From the NCBI GenBank assembly GCA_937902395.1, contig CALGTV010000008.1, forward strand, positions 1 to 22,717: 22,717 nt of DNA. The letters run 5' to 3'. This DNA comes from an uncultured Ruminococcus sp. (lineage in GTDB: Bacteria > Bacillota > Clostridia > Oscillospirales > Ruminococcaceae). The stretch's first letter is position 1. Every line of letters begins with the position of its first letter. Positions 7,641-17,000 of the stretch are shown here, one piece after another. The translations under genes were made by a program, and so were the position numbers. Below the pieces are notes generated by a model. That model made no database searches. It was given only the letters and a program-made list of their open reading frames with translations, and had not been told where the DNA came from.

Positions 7641-9449
7641 TTACGTATTTTCAGTTTCTTCTGATTCTTCCTTATGATATCCGTTTAGTCCGTTATGCTT
7701 CATAATATCTGGATAATCTCTTGTAGATATTATATTAGGCTCTCTGTCAAAGCGTGTTGTTATTCCACAGCTACCTGTGAAAAGTGACGGATCGTTATTG
7801 TACTTCACCTGCCAGATATCATATCTGTTAAGCAGGTCATAGCTGAAACGATATCCAAGAGCCTTGTCCTCTGCCATTATTCCGACAAAATACTTTTTAT
7901 TTTCAAAATATGAACAGAACTCAGCAGCAACAGATGCAGCCTTATCCTTTTCAAATCCATAAATCTTGAAATCGCTGTTCTTTTCAGTGAATCCTAAGTA
8001 AAGCGGATATTCAATCATTCTGCCTGCCAGCTGATTATCAACAGCAATTGCGTCCGCTTTTATTTCATCAACAGTTATAGTACGGCATTCGTATATAACA
8101 CCGCAGTTGATTCCAAGCTTATGAGCCGCATCAATATTTTCGCCGATAAGCTCAATTTCGTCCTTTTCAGCCTGAATCATTGCAAAATCATATGTATCTG
8201 TATCAAACTCAGACCAATCATATTCAGCCGATGTGTCAAGCTCAACTATTTTACCATTGTAAATCTCAGATACAGCAGTTGTGGTTGTTGGGTCTGCTGT
8301 AGTCGTTGCTGCTGTTGTAGTCACAGTAGTTTCGGGAATCTTTCCGCCCGCAGGATTTACACCTATAATTGAGGGATAATCCACATAGCAGTAATTCAGG
8401 TCAACATCACAGTCAATACCGTCAATGCGTCCCTTTGGGCTGTACTGCCACATACCATGAGTACCTGTATACCATGTCAGCGTAGGAGTGTCGTACTCAG
8501 CAACCCATACTGGATATTTATCAAGAACGTGTCTGTATATGCGATATTCAAAATCGCTTCCGCTGCCGTAAACACCTGTATAATATCCATGTTCTTGGAG
8601 TGTAGTACAGAATGTCTCGATCATTGCAGAAAGCGTTGTATAACTTAGACTGTTCAGCGCGGCATGATACTCAAAATCATAATAAATAGGATAATTGAAG
8701 CTGTATCCGTCTATAACTTCAAGACAGGCAAGGGCTTCTTCTTTTGCTTCCTCAACAGACATTGCATAACTGAACCAGTATACACCAACATCCATACCTA
8801 CAGCCTGTGCCTGTTCCATATTTGTCTTGAAAAAGGGGTCAACCTGGTCAGCATGCTTTCCCCAACCTGCTTTGATAATAGCATAATCAACTTGTCCGCT
8901 GTTCTTAACAGCCTGCCAGTCAATTATATACTGCCACTGAGAAACGTCAATACCATTTATGTATTCGCCGTCTGGGAACTGTCCAAGCTGAGTTGTTACA
9001 ACTGTTGTAGTCGCCGCTGCAGTTTCACTTGTTGTTGCAGCTGAGGTTACAGCAGATTCGGAAGTTGTGTTTTCTGTTGTGGTAGTGTTTCTTGTAGTTG
9101 TTGTTTTTTTCTTAGTAGTAGAATTTTTTGTGGTTGTTGTAATTTTCGCAGTAGTTTTTTTAGTTGAAGAAACTGCCGCGGTTGTGGTAGTTCTTTTTGC
9201 CGTTGTAGCGGCAGATGTTACAGGCGCTGTAGTTTGCGACACCATTTCATAATACGCATTATATATATCAAATACGTTGAACGGTGCTTCATTTTCGCTT
9301 TCGGATACTTTACTTTTTTCAGAATTTGTGGTATCATATACATAGACATTTTTTTCGTCATTTACTGCCGATGCAGTTACTTCCGCAAATGGCACAATAC
9401 ACATACCTGCCGCCAATATGGCTGACATTATTTTTTTAGCTAAGCTCAT
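7641..9449 (-). CDS. Secreted GH25 lysozyme with a second, degenerate GH25-like domain
   Basis: Predicted 602-residue exported muramidase that cleaves the MurNAc-GlcNAc bond of peptidoglycan. Signal peptide about 1-28 (KK then a hydrophobic run to VTASA). Residues about 72-153 are a Thr/Lys-rich linker. GH25 domain 1 spans about 161-360: GIDVSQW carries D168, YYDFE carries D258 and E260, and WQYS(P)KG...DCDVDLN closes it. A second Thr-rich linker (372-393) leads to domain 2 (about 397-585), which copies the layout (ELDTS, a YPLY strand, NRYDIWQVKY). There, however, YYDFE becomes YLGFT, so both catalytic acids are lost (G486, T488). Domain 2 is probably a binding or structural module. AAGGAG lies 9 nt before the ATG. 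There is no dockerin or sortase motif; the C-terminus is acidic. Autolysis, wall remodelling or attack on competitors are all possible. Confidence 0.9.
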   Translation of the reverse strand: MSLAKKIMSAILAAGMCIVPFAEVTASAVNDEKNVYVYDTTNSEKSKVSESENEAPFNVFDIYNAYYEMVSQTTAPVTSAATTAKRTTTTAAVSSTKKTTAKITTTTKNSTTKKKTTTTRNTTTTENTTSESAVTSAATTSETAAATTTVVTTQLGQFPDGEYINGIDVSQWQYIIDWQAVKNSGQVDYAIIKAGWGKHADQVDPFFKTNMEQAQAVGMDVGVYWFSYAMSVEEAKEEALACLEVIDGYSFNYPIYYDFEYHAALNSLSYTTLSAMIETFCTTLQEHGYYTGVYGSGSDFEYRIYRHVLDKYPVWVAEYDTPTLTWYTGTHGMWQYSPKGRIDGIDCDVDLNYCYVDYPSIIGVNPAGGKIPETTVTTTAATTTADPTTTTAVSEIYNGKIVELDTSAEYDWSEFDTDTYDFAMIQAEKDEIELIGENIDAAHKLGINCGVIYECRTITVDEIKADAIAVDNQLAGRMIEYPLYLGFTEKNSDFKIYGFEKDKAASVAAEFCSYFENKKYFVGIMAEDKALGYRFSYDLLNRYDIWQVKYNNDPSLFTGSCGITTRFDREPNIISTRDYPDIMKHNGLNGYHKEESEETENT

Positions 9450-9527
9450 GGGAATCTACTCCTTGAAAATCTCGTGGGCATATTGCTTATGAAAAAAATC
9501 CAATAATCCGTAAATCAATCACTAAAT

Positions 9528-9556
9528 ATTCTATCACAAAAATTACAAGATTGCAA
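9528..9556 (-). promoter_or_regulatory. Promoter of the GH25 gene, extended -10
   Basis: On the minus strand, TTGCAA (9551-9556) and TAGAAT (plus 9528-9533) are 17 bp apart, and a TG one base before the -10 makes it an extended -10. The implied leader is about 70 nt. The divergent RluA-type gene starts 104 bp away from the -35; I see no comparably good promoter for it. Confidence 0.65.
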
Positions 9557-9659
9557 CAATTTAAATACAAAAAGAAAAATCTATCTGCATTTTTGTTAAA
9601 TCATCCTAAATTCAAAAGAGTTATTTATGCACATTTCACATATTCCCCGAGGTGAACAA

Positions 9660-10601
9660 ATGAAAGAATTTTTAATTATGTCCAATGACAGCGGACAACG
9701 CCTTGATAAGTTTCTTTTAAAGGCAATGCCCGATCTTCCTAAAAGCATGATGTACCGTCTGATACGAAAAAAAGACATAAAAATAAACGGAAAACGATGT
9801 GAAATCTCCGCAAAGCTTTCTGAGGGCGATGTTGTTCGCGTTTATGTCAAAGACGATGTAGCCGCTGTAAAAAAACATGATATGTCGTTTCTTAAAGCTG
9901 ATACAAATCTTGATATCGTATACGAGGACAAGAATATTATTGTTGTATATAAACCTGTAGGTCTCGATTCCCACAGCAACGGCGAAAACAATCCCGACAC
10001 ACTTATAAACCGCATAAAGCTGTATCTTTACAATAAAAAAGAGTACATTCCGGACGCTGAAAGCAGCTTTTCCCCTGCCATTTGCAGTCGTTTAGACAGG
10101 AATACTTCTGGAATTGTTACAGCCGCCAAATCCGCAGCAGCACTCCGCGAGATGAACGAGGGAATAAAATCAGGCTATGTACATAAGCTTTATCAATGCA
10201 TTACTATAAATAAACCACCGCAATCTGCTGATATCCTGACAGCATGGCACTATCGGGACGAGGGCAGAAATATGGTGCGCATAAGCGACGAAAAAAAAGA
10301 CGGGTATAAGGAAATCCGTACAGGATATGAAATCTTAGAAGAAAAATCCGGAATGGCACTTCTTAAAATAAGGCTATATACAGGACGTACTCACCAGATT
10401 CGCGCACATCTTGCACATATTGGCTGTCCAATTTTAGGAGACGGAAAATATGGCAATATAGCGGCAAATAAGCGTCATGGCATATTCAGACAAGCACTAT
10501 GCGCCGTAGAGCTTCAATTTGATTTTCCCGAATCCTCCCCCCTGTTCTATCTTAATGAGATTCAGCCCAAATCCCCATATTCACTGAAATTCCCAAAATA
10601 A
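9660..10601 (+). CDS. RluA-family pseudouridine synthase with S4 domain
   Basis: Isomerises uridine to pseudouridine in structured RNA, most likely 23S rRNA; the exact target cannot be read from sequence. I choose ATG 9660 (313 aa) because GAGGTG precedes it by 7 nt. An upstream in-frame ATG at 9627 (11 residues longer) has a poorer site. The N-terminal S4 RNA-binding domain (about 8-75: GQRLDKFLLK, KINGKR, SEGDVVRVY) leads to the catalytic domain. Its signature is SRLDRNTSGIV with catalytic D146. The common HRLD has Ser in place of His here, which is tolerated in the family. A later GRTHQIRAHLAHIGCPILGD block is typical of RluA. The stop codon overlaps the ribosome site of the exonuclease gene 10 bases downstream. 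Confidence 0.92.
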   Translation: MKEFLIMSNDSGQRLDKFLLKAMPDLPKSMMYRLIRKKDIKINGKRCEISAKLSEGDVVRVYVKDDVAAVKKHDMSFLKADTNLDIVYEDKNIIVVYKPVGLDSHSNGENNPDTLINRIKLYLYNKKEYIPDAESSFSPAICSRLDRNTSGIVTAAKSAAALREMNEGIKSGYVHKLYQCITINKPPQSADILTAWHYRDEGRNMVRISDEKKDGYKEIRTGYEILEEKSGMALLKIRLYTGRTHQIRAHLAHIGCPILGDGKYGNIAANKRHGIFRQALCAVELQFDFPESSPLFYLNEIQPKSPYSLKFPK

Positions 10602-10611
10602 AGGAGACATT

Positions 10612-11172
10612 ATGACTGAAATAAAAAATACAAATACAAGGAAAAGTATTAAAGCAGATATCTGCGATTATACCGTTATCGACCTTGAAACAACAGACGT
10701 TAATATCTACAGATGCGAGATTATCGAAGTATCCGCTGTAAAAGTCCGCAACAATAAAATTGTTGACCAATTCAGCACACTTGTAAAACCTGAGGGAATT
10801 ATCAGTTCATTGATAACCTCAATTACAGGAATTACAAATGACATGGTAAAAAATTCTCCGAATATCAGCGAAGTTCTTCCCGATTATCTTGACTTTATCG
10901 GCGATGATATAATTCTTGGTCATAACGTCGCATGCTTTGACCGCAATATAATTAAGATTCACTGTGAAAAACTTGGATTGGCGCCTTTTATGAATGATAC
11001 ACTTGATACGCTGAGATATTCCCAGAAGTGCGATTTAGACGTTCCAAACCGCAAGCTTACAACTCTTACACAGTATTTCGGAATAAGTCACGAAGGAGCA
11101 CATCGTGCATTAGCTGACTGCATCGCAAATCACGAATGTTACCAGCAGCTGAAAAAATATTATAAGGGATAA
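10612..11172 (+). CDS. DnaQ-like 3'-5' exonuclease (DEDDh family)
   Basis: A stand-alone 186-residue exonuclease domain, related to the proofreading exonuclease of DNA polymerase III but without polymerase sequence. All DEDDh residues are present: D24 and E26 in VIDLETTD, D110 in GHNVACFD, and H164 and D169 in AHRALADC. The substrate (DNA or RNA ends) cannot be assigned. Stand-alone proteins of this size in Firmicutes are usually annotated only as exonucleases. AAAGGAG lies 5 nt before the ATG and overlaps the stop of the pseudouridine synthase gene, so the two are co-transcribed. No hairpin terminator is seen after it; the next promoter starts 27 bases downstream. Confidence 0.9.
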   Translation: MTEIKNTNTRKSIKADICDYTVIDLETTDVNIYRCEIIEVSAVKVRNNKIVDQFSTLVKPEGIISSLITSITGITNDMVKNSPNISEVLPDYLDFIGDDIILGHNVACFDRNIIKIHCEKLGLAPFMNDTLDTLRYSQKCDLDVPNRKLTTLTQYFGISHEGAHRALADCIANHECYQQLKKYYKG

Positions 11173-11198
11173 TTCTGTAAATTTTTTCAGATAGCCTC

Positions 11199-11227
11199 TT
11201 GACTTTAAAGCGATAAAGTGATATAAT
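11199..11227 (+). promoter_or_regulatory. Strong promoter of tyrA, extended -10
   Basis: TTGACT (11199-11204), a 17-bp spacer and TATAAT (11222-11227), with TG one base before the -10. Expected transcription start is near 11234, giving a leader of only about 30 nt. That leaves no room for a T-box or other leader-based attenuation of tyrA. Confidence 0.8.
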
Positions 11228-11264
11228 ATACATAACACAATATTTCACAAAAGAGGTTTTGAAT

Positions 11265-12116
11265 ATGAAAATTTTAGTTGTAGGACTTGGACTTATCGGC
11301 GGCTCAATTTGTAAAGCGCTGAAAAAATATACTTCTCACTACGTCACAGGCTGTGACCTCAACCACGATATTGAGTTTTCCGCCCTCCGCGATGTAGCCA
11401 TAGACGACACATTCGACGGAAATTTCAGCGGCTACGACCTTATTATAGTATCACTTTTTCCTGAAGCGGCTGAAAAATACATAACCGAAAATATCAGTAA
11501 ATTCGATAAAACTACTCTTATCACCGATGTCTGCGGCATCAAAGGTGATTTCTGCACAAGAATGAAAAATCTCGCTGAAAATGCAGGTATGCGTTATCTT
11601 GGTATGCATCCCATGGCAGGCAAGGAATTCGGCGGTTATCATAACAGCAGCGCCGACCTCTTCCTTAAAGCCAACTTCATCATTACACCCTTTGAGGACA
11701 GCAAAACAGAAGACGTGGAGATTCTTTCGTCACTTGTAAGTGAAATTGGCGCAGGAAAAATTGTCAATACGTCCCCCGAAAATCACGATAAAATGATTGC
11801 GTATACTTCACAGCTTGCACACATCGTATCATCAGCATATGTAAAAAGCCCCGAACTCAGCCTCGAATGCGGATTCAGCGGCGGAAGCTTTCAGGATATG
11901 ACGAGAATTGCCACAATGAATGAAAAAATGTGGACTGACCTTTTTATGCAGAACAGGGAAAATCTTTTATTTGAGCTTGAACTGCTTATCGAAAATCTCG
12001 GAAAATACAGTGAAGCGCTGAAAAATTCCAACTCTGATGAAATGCTGCGGCTTATTGCAGAGGGCAGACAGCTCAAAGAGAACAATCTCCGTCACCGTCA
12101 GGGACAGCCTAACTAA
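11265..12116 (+). CDS. tyrA: Prephenate dehydrogenase
   Basis: Oxidative decarboxylation of prephenate to 4-hydroxyphenylpyruvate, with NAD(P), in tyrosine synthesis. ATG 11265 (283 aa) is chosen over an in-frame TTG six bases earlier because AAGAGG lies 8 nt upstream of the ATG. The N-terminal Rossmann motif is GLGLIGGS (7-14). The family block GMHPMAGKEFGGY (H115) and the following FIITP strand identify TyrA. The length fits a monofunctional enzyme with no chorismate mutase or ACT domain, so feedback by tyrosine would have to act elsewhere. It stands apart from other aromatic pathway genes and has its own promoter and terminator. Confidence 0.93.
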   Translation: MKILVVGLGLIGGSICKALKKYTSHYVTGCDLNHDIEFSALRDVAIDDTFDGNFSGYDLIIVSLFPEAAEKYITENISKFDKTTLITDVCGIKGDFCTRMKNLAENAGMRYLGMHPMAGKEFGGYHNSSADLFLKANFIITPFEDSKTEDVEILSSLVSEIGAGKIVNTSPENHDKMIAYTSQLAHIVSSAYVKSPELSLECGFSGGSFQDMTRIATMNEKMWTDLFMQNRENLLFELELLIENLGKYSEALKNSNSDEMLRLIAEGRQLKENNLRHRQGQPN

Positions 12117-12119
12117 TCT

Positions 12120-12163
12120 AAAAAAATCAGGGTATCGGTTACTGCCGATACCCTATGTTTTTA
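12120..12163. terminator. Bidirectional terminator between tyrA and the ABC-F gene
   Basis: AGGGTATCGG (12129-12138), a 6-nt loop and CCGATACCCT (12145-12154) form a perfect 10-bp stem. On the plus strand TATGTTTTTA follows. On the minus strand a run of T residues follows (A residues at 12120-12126). It therefore serves both convergent genes and touches the end of the ABC-F frame. Confidence 0.85.
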
Positions 12164-13714
12164 TATTATTTTAGTAGACCATTCCTCAATATTCCACACA
12201 TTATCCACAATATCCATGTAAAACTCAGGCTCATGGCTAACGATTATAACAGTTCCCTTATAGTCGTTTATAGCCTTTTTCAGCGATTCCTTAGCGTCAA
12301 CATCAAGATGATTTGTAGGCTCGTCAAGAACAAGGAGATTAACTTCTTTAAGCATAATGCGGCAGATGCGCACCTTAGCATTTTCGCCGCCTGAAAGCAC
12401 TCTCATCTGAGATGTAATATGCTCTGTAGTAAGTCCGCACTGAGCAAGAGCCGCACGCACCTCCGCATTAGTCATAGCAGGGTATTCATTCCATATTACT
12501 TCAAGAGATGTTTTATCAGTACTTTCCTCCTCCTGCTCGAAATAACCGTATTCAACAAACTGATCATGCTCAACAGTGCCCGAAATGGGAGGTATTATTT
12601 TCAACAGAGTTTTAAGCAATGTTGATTTACCGATACCGTTTACACCACGGATAGCAATTTTCTGTCCGTTTTCAACCTGTATGGACACAGGCTTTGTAAG
12701 AGGCTCATCATAGCCGAGAACAATATCCTTGCAGTCGATAACCACACGGCCGGGAGTTCTCGCCTTTCTGAAAGAAAAAACAGGCTTTGGCTTTTCGCGC
12801 ATGAGCGTAATCTTATCCATTTTGTCAAGCTTTTTCTGTCTGGATTTCGCCATATTTGTTGTAGCAACTCTCGCCTTGTTACGTGCAATAAAGTCCTCCA
12901 AATCAGCAATTTCTTTCTGCTGTTTCTCATATGCCTGTTCAATCTGACGTTTTTTCAGCTCATACATACGGACAAAATTGTCATAATCACCTGTATAGCG
13001 TGTCATAACGGCATTTTCCACATGATACACAACATTTATAACGCTGTTCATAAACGGCACATCGTGAGAAACAAGAATAAAGGCATTTTCGTAATTTTGC
13101 AGGAAATTAGTCAGCCATGTGATGTGGTTTTCATCAAGGAAGTTTGTAGGCTCGTCCAGAATAAGAATCATGGGATTTTCAAGCAGAACCTTTGCAAGAA
13201 GAACCTTTGCACGCTGTCCGCCTGAAAGCTCCGAAACCTCTCTGTCAAGACCGATTTCATTAAGTCCAAGACCGTTGGCATATTCCGAAATTTTAGAATC
13301 AATAATATAGTAGCCGCTGTAATCAAGAATACTCTGAATTTCGCCCACTTCTTCCATAAGCTCATTCATTTCATCTTCTGAGCAGTCAGACATCTTATCA
13401 TACATTCCAAGCATTTCAGCTTCAAGGTCAGAAAGATGATTAAAAGCCTCACGAAGCACATCTCGGATAGTCTTACCCTTTTCAAGAGAGCTGTACTGGT
13501 CGAGATAACCCGTTGTAATATGTCTGCACCATTCGATTTTTCCCTCATCAGGCATAAGCTTACCTGTAATTATATTTAAAAAAGTGGATTTTCCCTCGCC
13601 GTTTGCGCCCACAAGTCCGACGTGTTCGCCTTTCAGCAGGCGGAACGAAGCGTCATTAAGGATTTGTCTCGCTCCAAATCCATGGGTTACGTGTTCAACA
13701 TTAAGTATACTCAT
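12161..13714 (-). CDS. ABC-F family ATPase
   Basis: A soluble twin-ATPase with no membrane segments. ABC-F proteins bind the ribosomal E site; members act in translation control or antibiotic resistance by ribosome protection. I start at ATG 13714 (517 aa), with GGAG 7 nt upstream; a longer frame begins at 13735. Cassette 1 has GANGEGKST (K42), LSGGQRAKV and LILDEPTNFLD. An acidic/basic coiled linker rich in Lys, Arg and Glu (KKRQIEQAYEKQQKE) follows. Cassette 2 has GVNGIGKST (K363), LSGGENAKVRI and LLVLDEPTNHLD. The C-terminus is short. The sequence resembles the generic Firmicute ABC-F lineage rather than a known resistance protein, but resistance cannot be excluded. It is monocistronic. 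Confidence 0.93.
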   Translation of the reverse strand: MSILNVEHVTHGFGARQILNDASFRLLKGEHVGLVGANGEGKSTFLNIITGKLMPDEGKIEWCRHITTGYLDQYSSLEKGKTIRDVLREAFNHLSDLEAEMLGMYDKMSDCSEDEMNELMEEVGEIQSILDYSGYYIIDSKISEYANGLGLNEIGLDREVSELSGGQRAKVLLAKVLLENPMILILDEPTNFLDENHITWLTNFLQNYENAFILVSHDVPFMNSVINVVYHVENAVMTRYTGDYDNFVRMYELKKRQIEQAYEKQQKEIADLEDFIARNKARVATTNMAKSRQKKLDKMDKITLMREKPKPVFSFRKARTPGRVVIDCKDIVLGYDEPLTKPVSIQVENGQKIAIRGVNGIGKSTLLKTLLKIIPPISGTVEHDQFVEYGYFEQEEESTDKTSLEVIWNEYPAMTNAEVRAALAQCGLTTEHITSQMRVLSGGENAKVRICRIMLKEVNLLVLDEPTNHLDVDAKESLKKAINDYKGTVIIVSHEPEFYMDIVDNVWNIEEWSTKII

Positions 13715-13751
13715 TTTCAATCTCCGTTTCAACATTATTCAAGTACTATAC

Positions 13752-13780
13752 ATTATACCACGTTATTGGCGAAAATGCAA
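13752..13780 (-). promoter_or_regulatory. Promoter of the ABC-F gene
   Basis: On the minus strand, TTGCAT (plus 13775-13780) and TATAAT (plus 13752-13757) are separated by 17 bp. The leader is about 30 nt, too short for the long upstream attenuators known for some resistance-type ABC-F genes. Confidence 0.75.
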
Positions 13781-13856
13781 GAGCATACGAAAACCATAAA
13801 ACAGCCGATTTTTTCCGTATGATGAATTATCTTTTTAGTTGTAACACAAAAGCACA

Positions 13857-13885
13857 ATATATCAGTTAATCAGTATTATATATCA
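13857..13885 (+). repeat. Direct repeat ATATATCA abutting the pectate lyase promoter
   Basis: ATATATCA occurs at 13857-13864 and again at 13878-13885, a 21-bp period or about two helical turns. The second copy touches the -35 box at 13886. The placement suits a dimeric regulator bound to one face of the DNA. The sequence is AT-rich, so chance is possible. Confidence 0.4.
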
Positions 13886-13914
13886 TTGAAAACTGCGGAA
13901 ATATGCGGTATAAT
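13886..13914 (+). promoter_or_regulatory. Promoter of the twin pectate lyase gene
   Basis: TTGAAA (13886-13891), 17 bp and TATAAT (13909-13914). Transcription should begin near 13921, so the long frame opening at 13903 starts upstream of the mRNA and cannot be the real start. Confidence 0.75.
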
Positions 13915-13925
13915 ATAGTTGTAAG

Positions 13926-14019
13926 GTTGAAACGGCCATTCAACAAAAGGGATAAGATAGCTTATCCAAGTATATCATTAATCAACCATTCAAATACGAG
14001 CCTGTATAGGCACAGGTTC
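13926..14019 (+). promoter_or_regulatory. Structured leader of the pectate lyase mRNA (three hairpins)
   Basis: The leader of about 120 nt contains three stem-loops in a row: GTTGAA/TTCAAC (13926-13944), GGATAAG/CTTATCC with a 4-nt loop (13950-13967), and an 8-bp stem GAGCCTGT/ACAGGTTC (13998-14019). None matches a riboswitch family I know. They may stabilise the transcript or carry regulation. The ribosome site lies just after the third. Confidence 0.45.
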
Positions 14020-14043
14020 TACAATTTATGGAGGGAAAATCTT

Positions 14044-17000
14044 ATGAGAAATTCAATGATGAAGAAAAGAATCATGGCAATCGCAGCATCCGCATTAGTA
14101 AGTGTTTCATCTGCAACAGGTGCAATAAGCGGATTCGTTGCTCCAATGGCAAACACAATGACAACAGCAATGGCAGCCGAAGCAAGCGTAAAAATCAACG
14201 CAGCTGTAGGTTATGCCGAAGGTATGTATGCAACATGGGGCGCAGTTTCAGGCGCAAGCGGCTACAATGTATATGTTGACGGCACACAGATTGATTCCGA
14301 GCTTATCAGACAGTACAGCGGCTACATGAGAGCAGATGCAGTAGGTCTTAAAGCAGGAAGCCACACAATCAAGGTTGTTCCAATTATCAGCGGCTCACCT
14401 GACACATCAAAAGCTGCTGAGGCTACAGCAGATGTATACGCACACGACAGAAGCGGTTACGCTTTTGCGGACGGTCACGCTCCCGGAGCTTACAACACTG
14501 ACGGTACACTCAAAAGCGGCGCAATCATTGTATATGTAACAGATACAAACAAGGACAGCGTTACTGTAAAACTTAACGCACAGGGCAAGGGCGAAGTTGA
14601 CTGCACAGGTATTCAGAATATCATTACTGCTTACAAAAAAGGCGCTGAAAAACGTCCTATAGCAATCAGATTTATCGGAAACGTTACTGACCCTTCGGTT
14701 CTCACAAAGGGCGATTTAGTACTTGACACAGTTACAGCAGGCATGACAATTGAAGGTATCGGCTCTGACGCTACAGCAAATGGGTATGGTATCGTTCTTA
14801 AAAACTGTGTAGATGTTGAGGTGAGAAATATCGGCTTCATGAACTGCAACAGCTCCGAGGGCGATAACTGCGGCCTCCAGCAGAACGATTCATACTGCTG
14901 GGTTCACAACTGCGATTTCTTCTATGGCGATGCAGGCTCAGATGCAGACCAAGCTAAGGGCGACGGTGCTCTTGATACAAAGAAATCCCACCACATCACA
15001 CATTCATACAATCACTTCTTTGATAACGGAAAATGTAATCTCCAGGGCGCAAACGCAAGTGATACATCAAATTACATAACATATCACCACAACTGGTTTG
15101 ACCATTCCGATTCTCGTCATCCCCGTGTAAGAGTTGCTACAGTTCATGTATACAACAACTACTACGACGGCAACTCAAAGTATGGTATCGGCTCAACAAC
15201 AGATTCAGATATCTTCGCTGAAAACAACTATTTCCGCAACTGTAAATACCCCATGCTCACATCAAAGCAGGGCAGCGATGATGCAACAGGCGGCACATTC
15301 TCAGGTGAAGTCGGCGGCGTAATTAAAGCATACGGCAACATCATTGAGGGAGCAAAGGCTTTCGTTCCCTACAGTGAAAATCCCTCTGCATATGACGCTT
15401 ATGTTGCTTCTTCAAGAGATGAAAAAGTACCCTCCTCCGTAAAGGCAATCAGCGGCGGAGCTTCATATAACAATTTCGATACAGCAAGTGATTTCTACAG
15501 CTATAATGTTGACGCTGCTGCTGACGTTCCCGCAATCGTTATGTCAAAGGCAGGCCGTGTTGACGGCGGCGATTTCAAGTGGGAATTCAACAATGCAGTT
15601 GACGATGAGGATTACGGCGTAAATTCTGCTCTCAAGTCAGCACTCAAAGCTTACGATGATTCCATAACAGCAATCGGCTCAGGATTCAAGGATGATGTTT
15701 CCAATCCTCCCACAACTAATCCGCCATCCACAACGCCTTCTACAGCAAAACCCTCCGCTACAACTACGAAGGCACCCTCTCAGACCACGCCTGCACAGAC
15801 AAATCCCACAACTCCATCTGTGTCAGGCGGTCAGGTCCACGACTTTACAGCAAACGGACTTAACAGCTCATTCTTCTCAATTTCAGGTAACCTTTCCTCA
15901 AGCAAGGGAACAGTTACATATGACGGAAAAACTCTCACACAGTGTCTGAAAATAGAATCTGCAACAAGTATTTCATTCAATGCAGGTTCAAATGGAAAGC
16001 TTACGCTTGTGTTTGTTGAACCCTCCGCAACTATCAAGGTTGACGGTACAAAATATACTGCTAATAATGGTGTGGTAACCGTTGACCTTGGTACAGGTTC
16101 TCATACAATCACAAAGGCTGACAGTGTAAATCTGTTCTATATGGTATTCGGCGGCAGCGCAGGTTCATCAACTGTAACTTCTGCACAGCCCTCACAGCCT
16201 GCTCAGACTACAGCACCTCAGAATCCCTCAAAGCCTGTTGTAACATCAGTAGTTGACATTCCCGATGCTGTTGTACCCTCCGGAGATATCAAGGTTGAGT
16301 ATGCGGGCGGCTGGAATGAAATGGCATATCTTGTATGTTCAGGTCTCAACGACGCATCAGTTACAGGTGTATCATATTCAGGTGCATCAAATGGCACACT
16401 TGCAGGCGATGATTTCAAATATCTCGTAAGAGACGTTGCAGAGGGTGTACGCGTTGATATCCTCGGACTTACTCCCGGCGAATACTCAATCACACTTGAA
16501 ACATCAAAGGGAACAGTTACACAGCCCGGTATCGTTGTAGGCGCTCAGGACCGTTCAGGATATGCTCACTTCAACTATGATGAGGGAGTAGGAGCTTACA
16601 CAGATAACGGCACACTCAAAGTAAATGCAAAGGTTCTCTACATCACAGAGGACAATAAGGATACAGTTACAATCACATCTAAGGACGGCACATCAGTATC
16701 AGGTATCGGTAACATTCTCAACTCCTCAGGTCAGAACACAGGAAGCGGACAGACATCAAAGGGCGGAAAGCCTAATACAAACAGCGGCATCATCAAGAAG
16801 CTTGCTGAGGACGGCACTCCCCTTGTAATCCGTATCGTAGGCAATGTATCAGCTCCCACAGGAGTTACAGCATACGATTCAGTAGATTTCGGCGGCTCTG
16901 TAGGCGACAACGGCTACATGGCAAGAATGAGCGCAGGTAAGGACATCACAATCGAGGGTGTCGGCAATGATGCTACAATTGACGGCTGGGGAATTCACTT

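Noticed and set aside
9000..9235. Triplet-rich repetitive stretch, considered as a minisatellite or CRISPR-like array
   Set aside because: It is the coding sequence of a Thr/Lys linker; repeats are irregular codons with no spacers, and the Val-rich frame on the other strand is its shadow.
11259..11264. TTG start for tyrA
   Set aside because: The ATG six bases later has better spacing from AAGAGG and starts directly at the Rossmann strand.
13926..14019. Known riboswitch before the pectate lyase (for example cyclic di-GMP)
   Set aside because: The conserved core sequences of the classes I know are not present; only simple stem-loops are seen.
13903..14043. N-terminal extension of the pectate lyase by 47 residues
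   Set aside because: The extension begins within the promoter, upstream of the predicted transcription start, and would put a long non-signal segment before a clear signal peptide.
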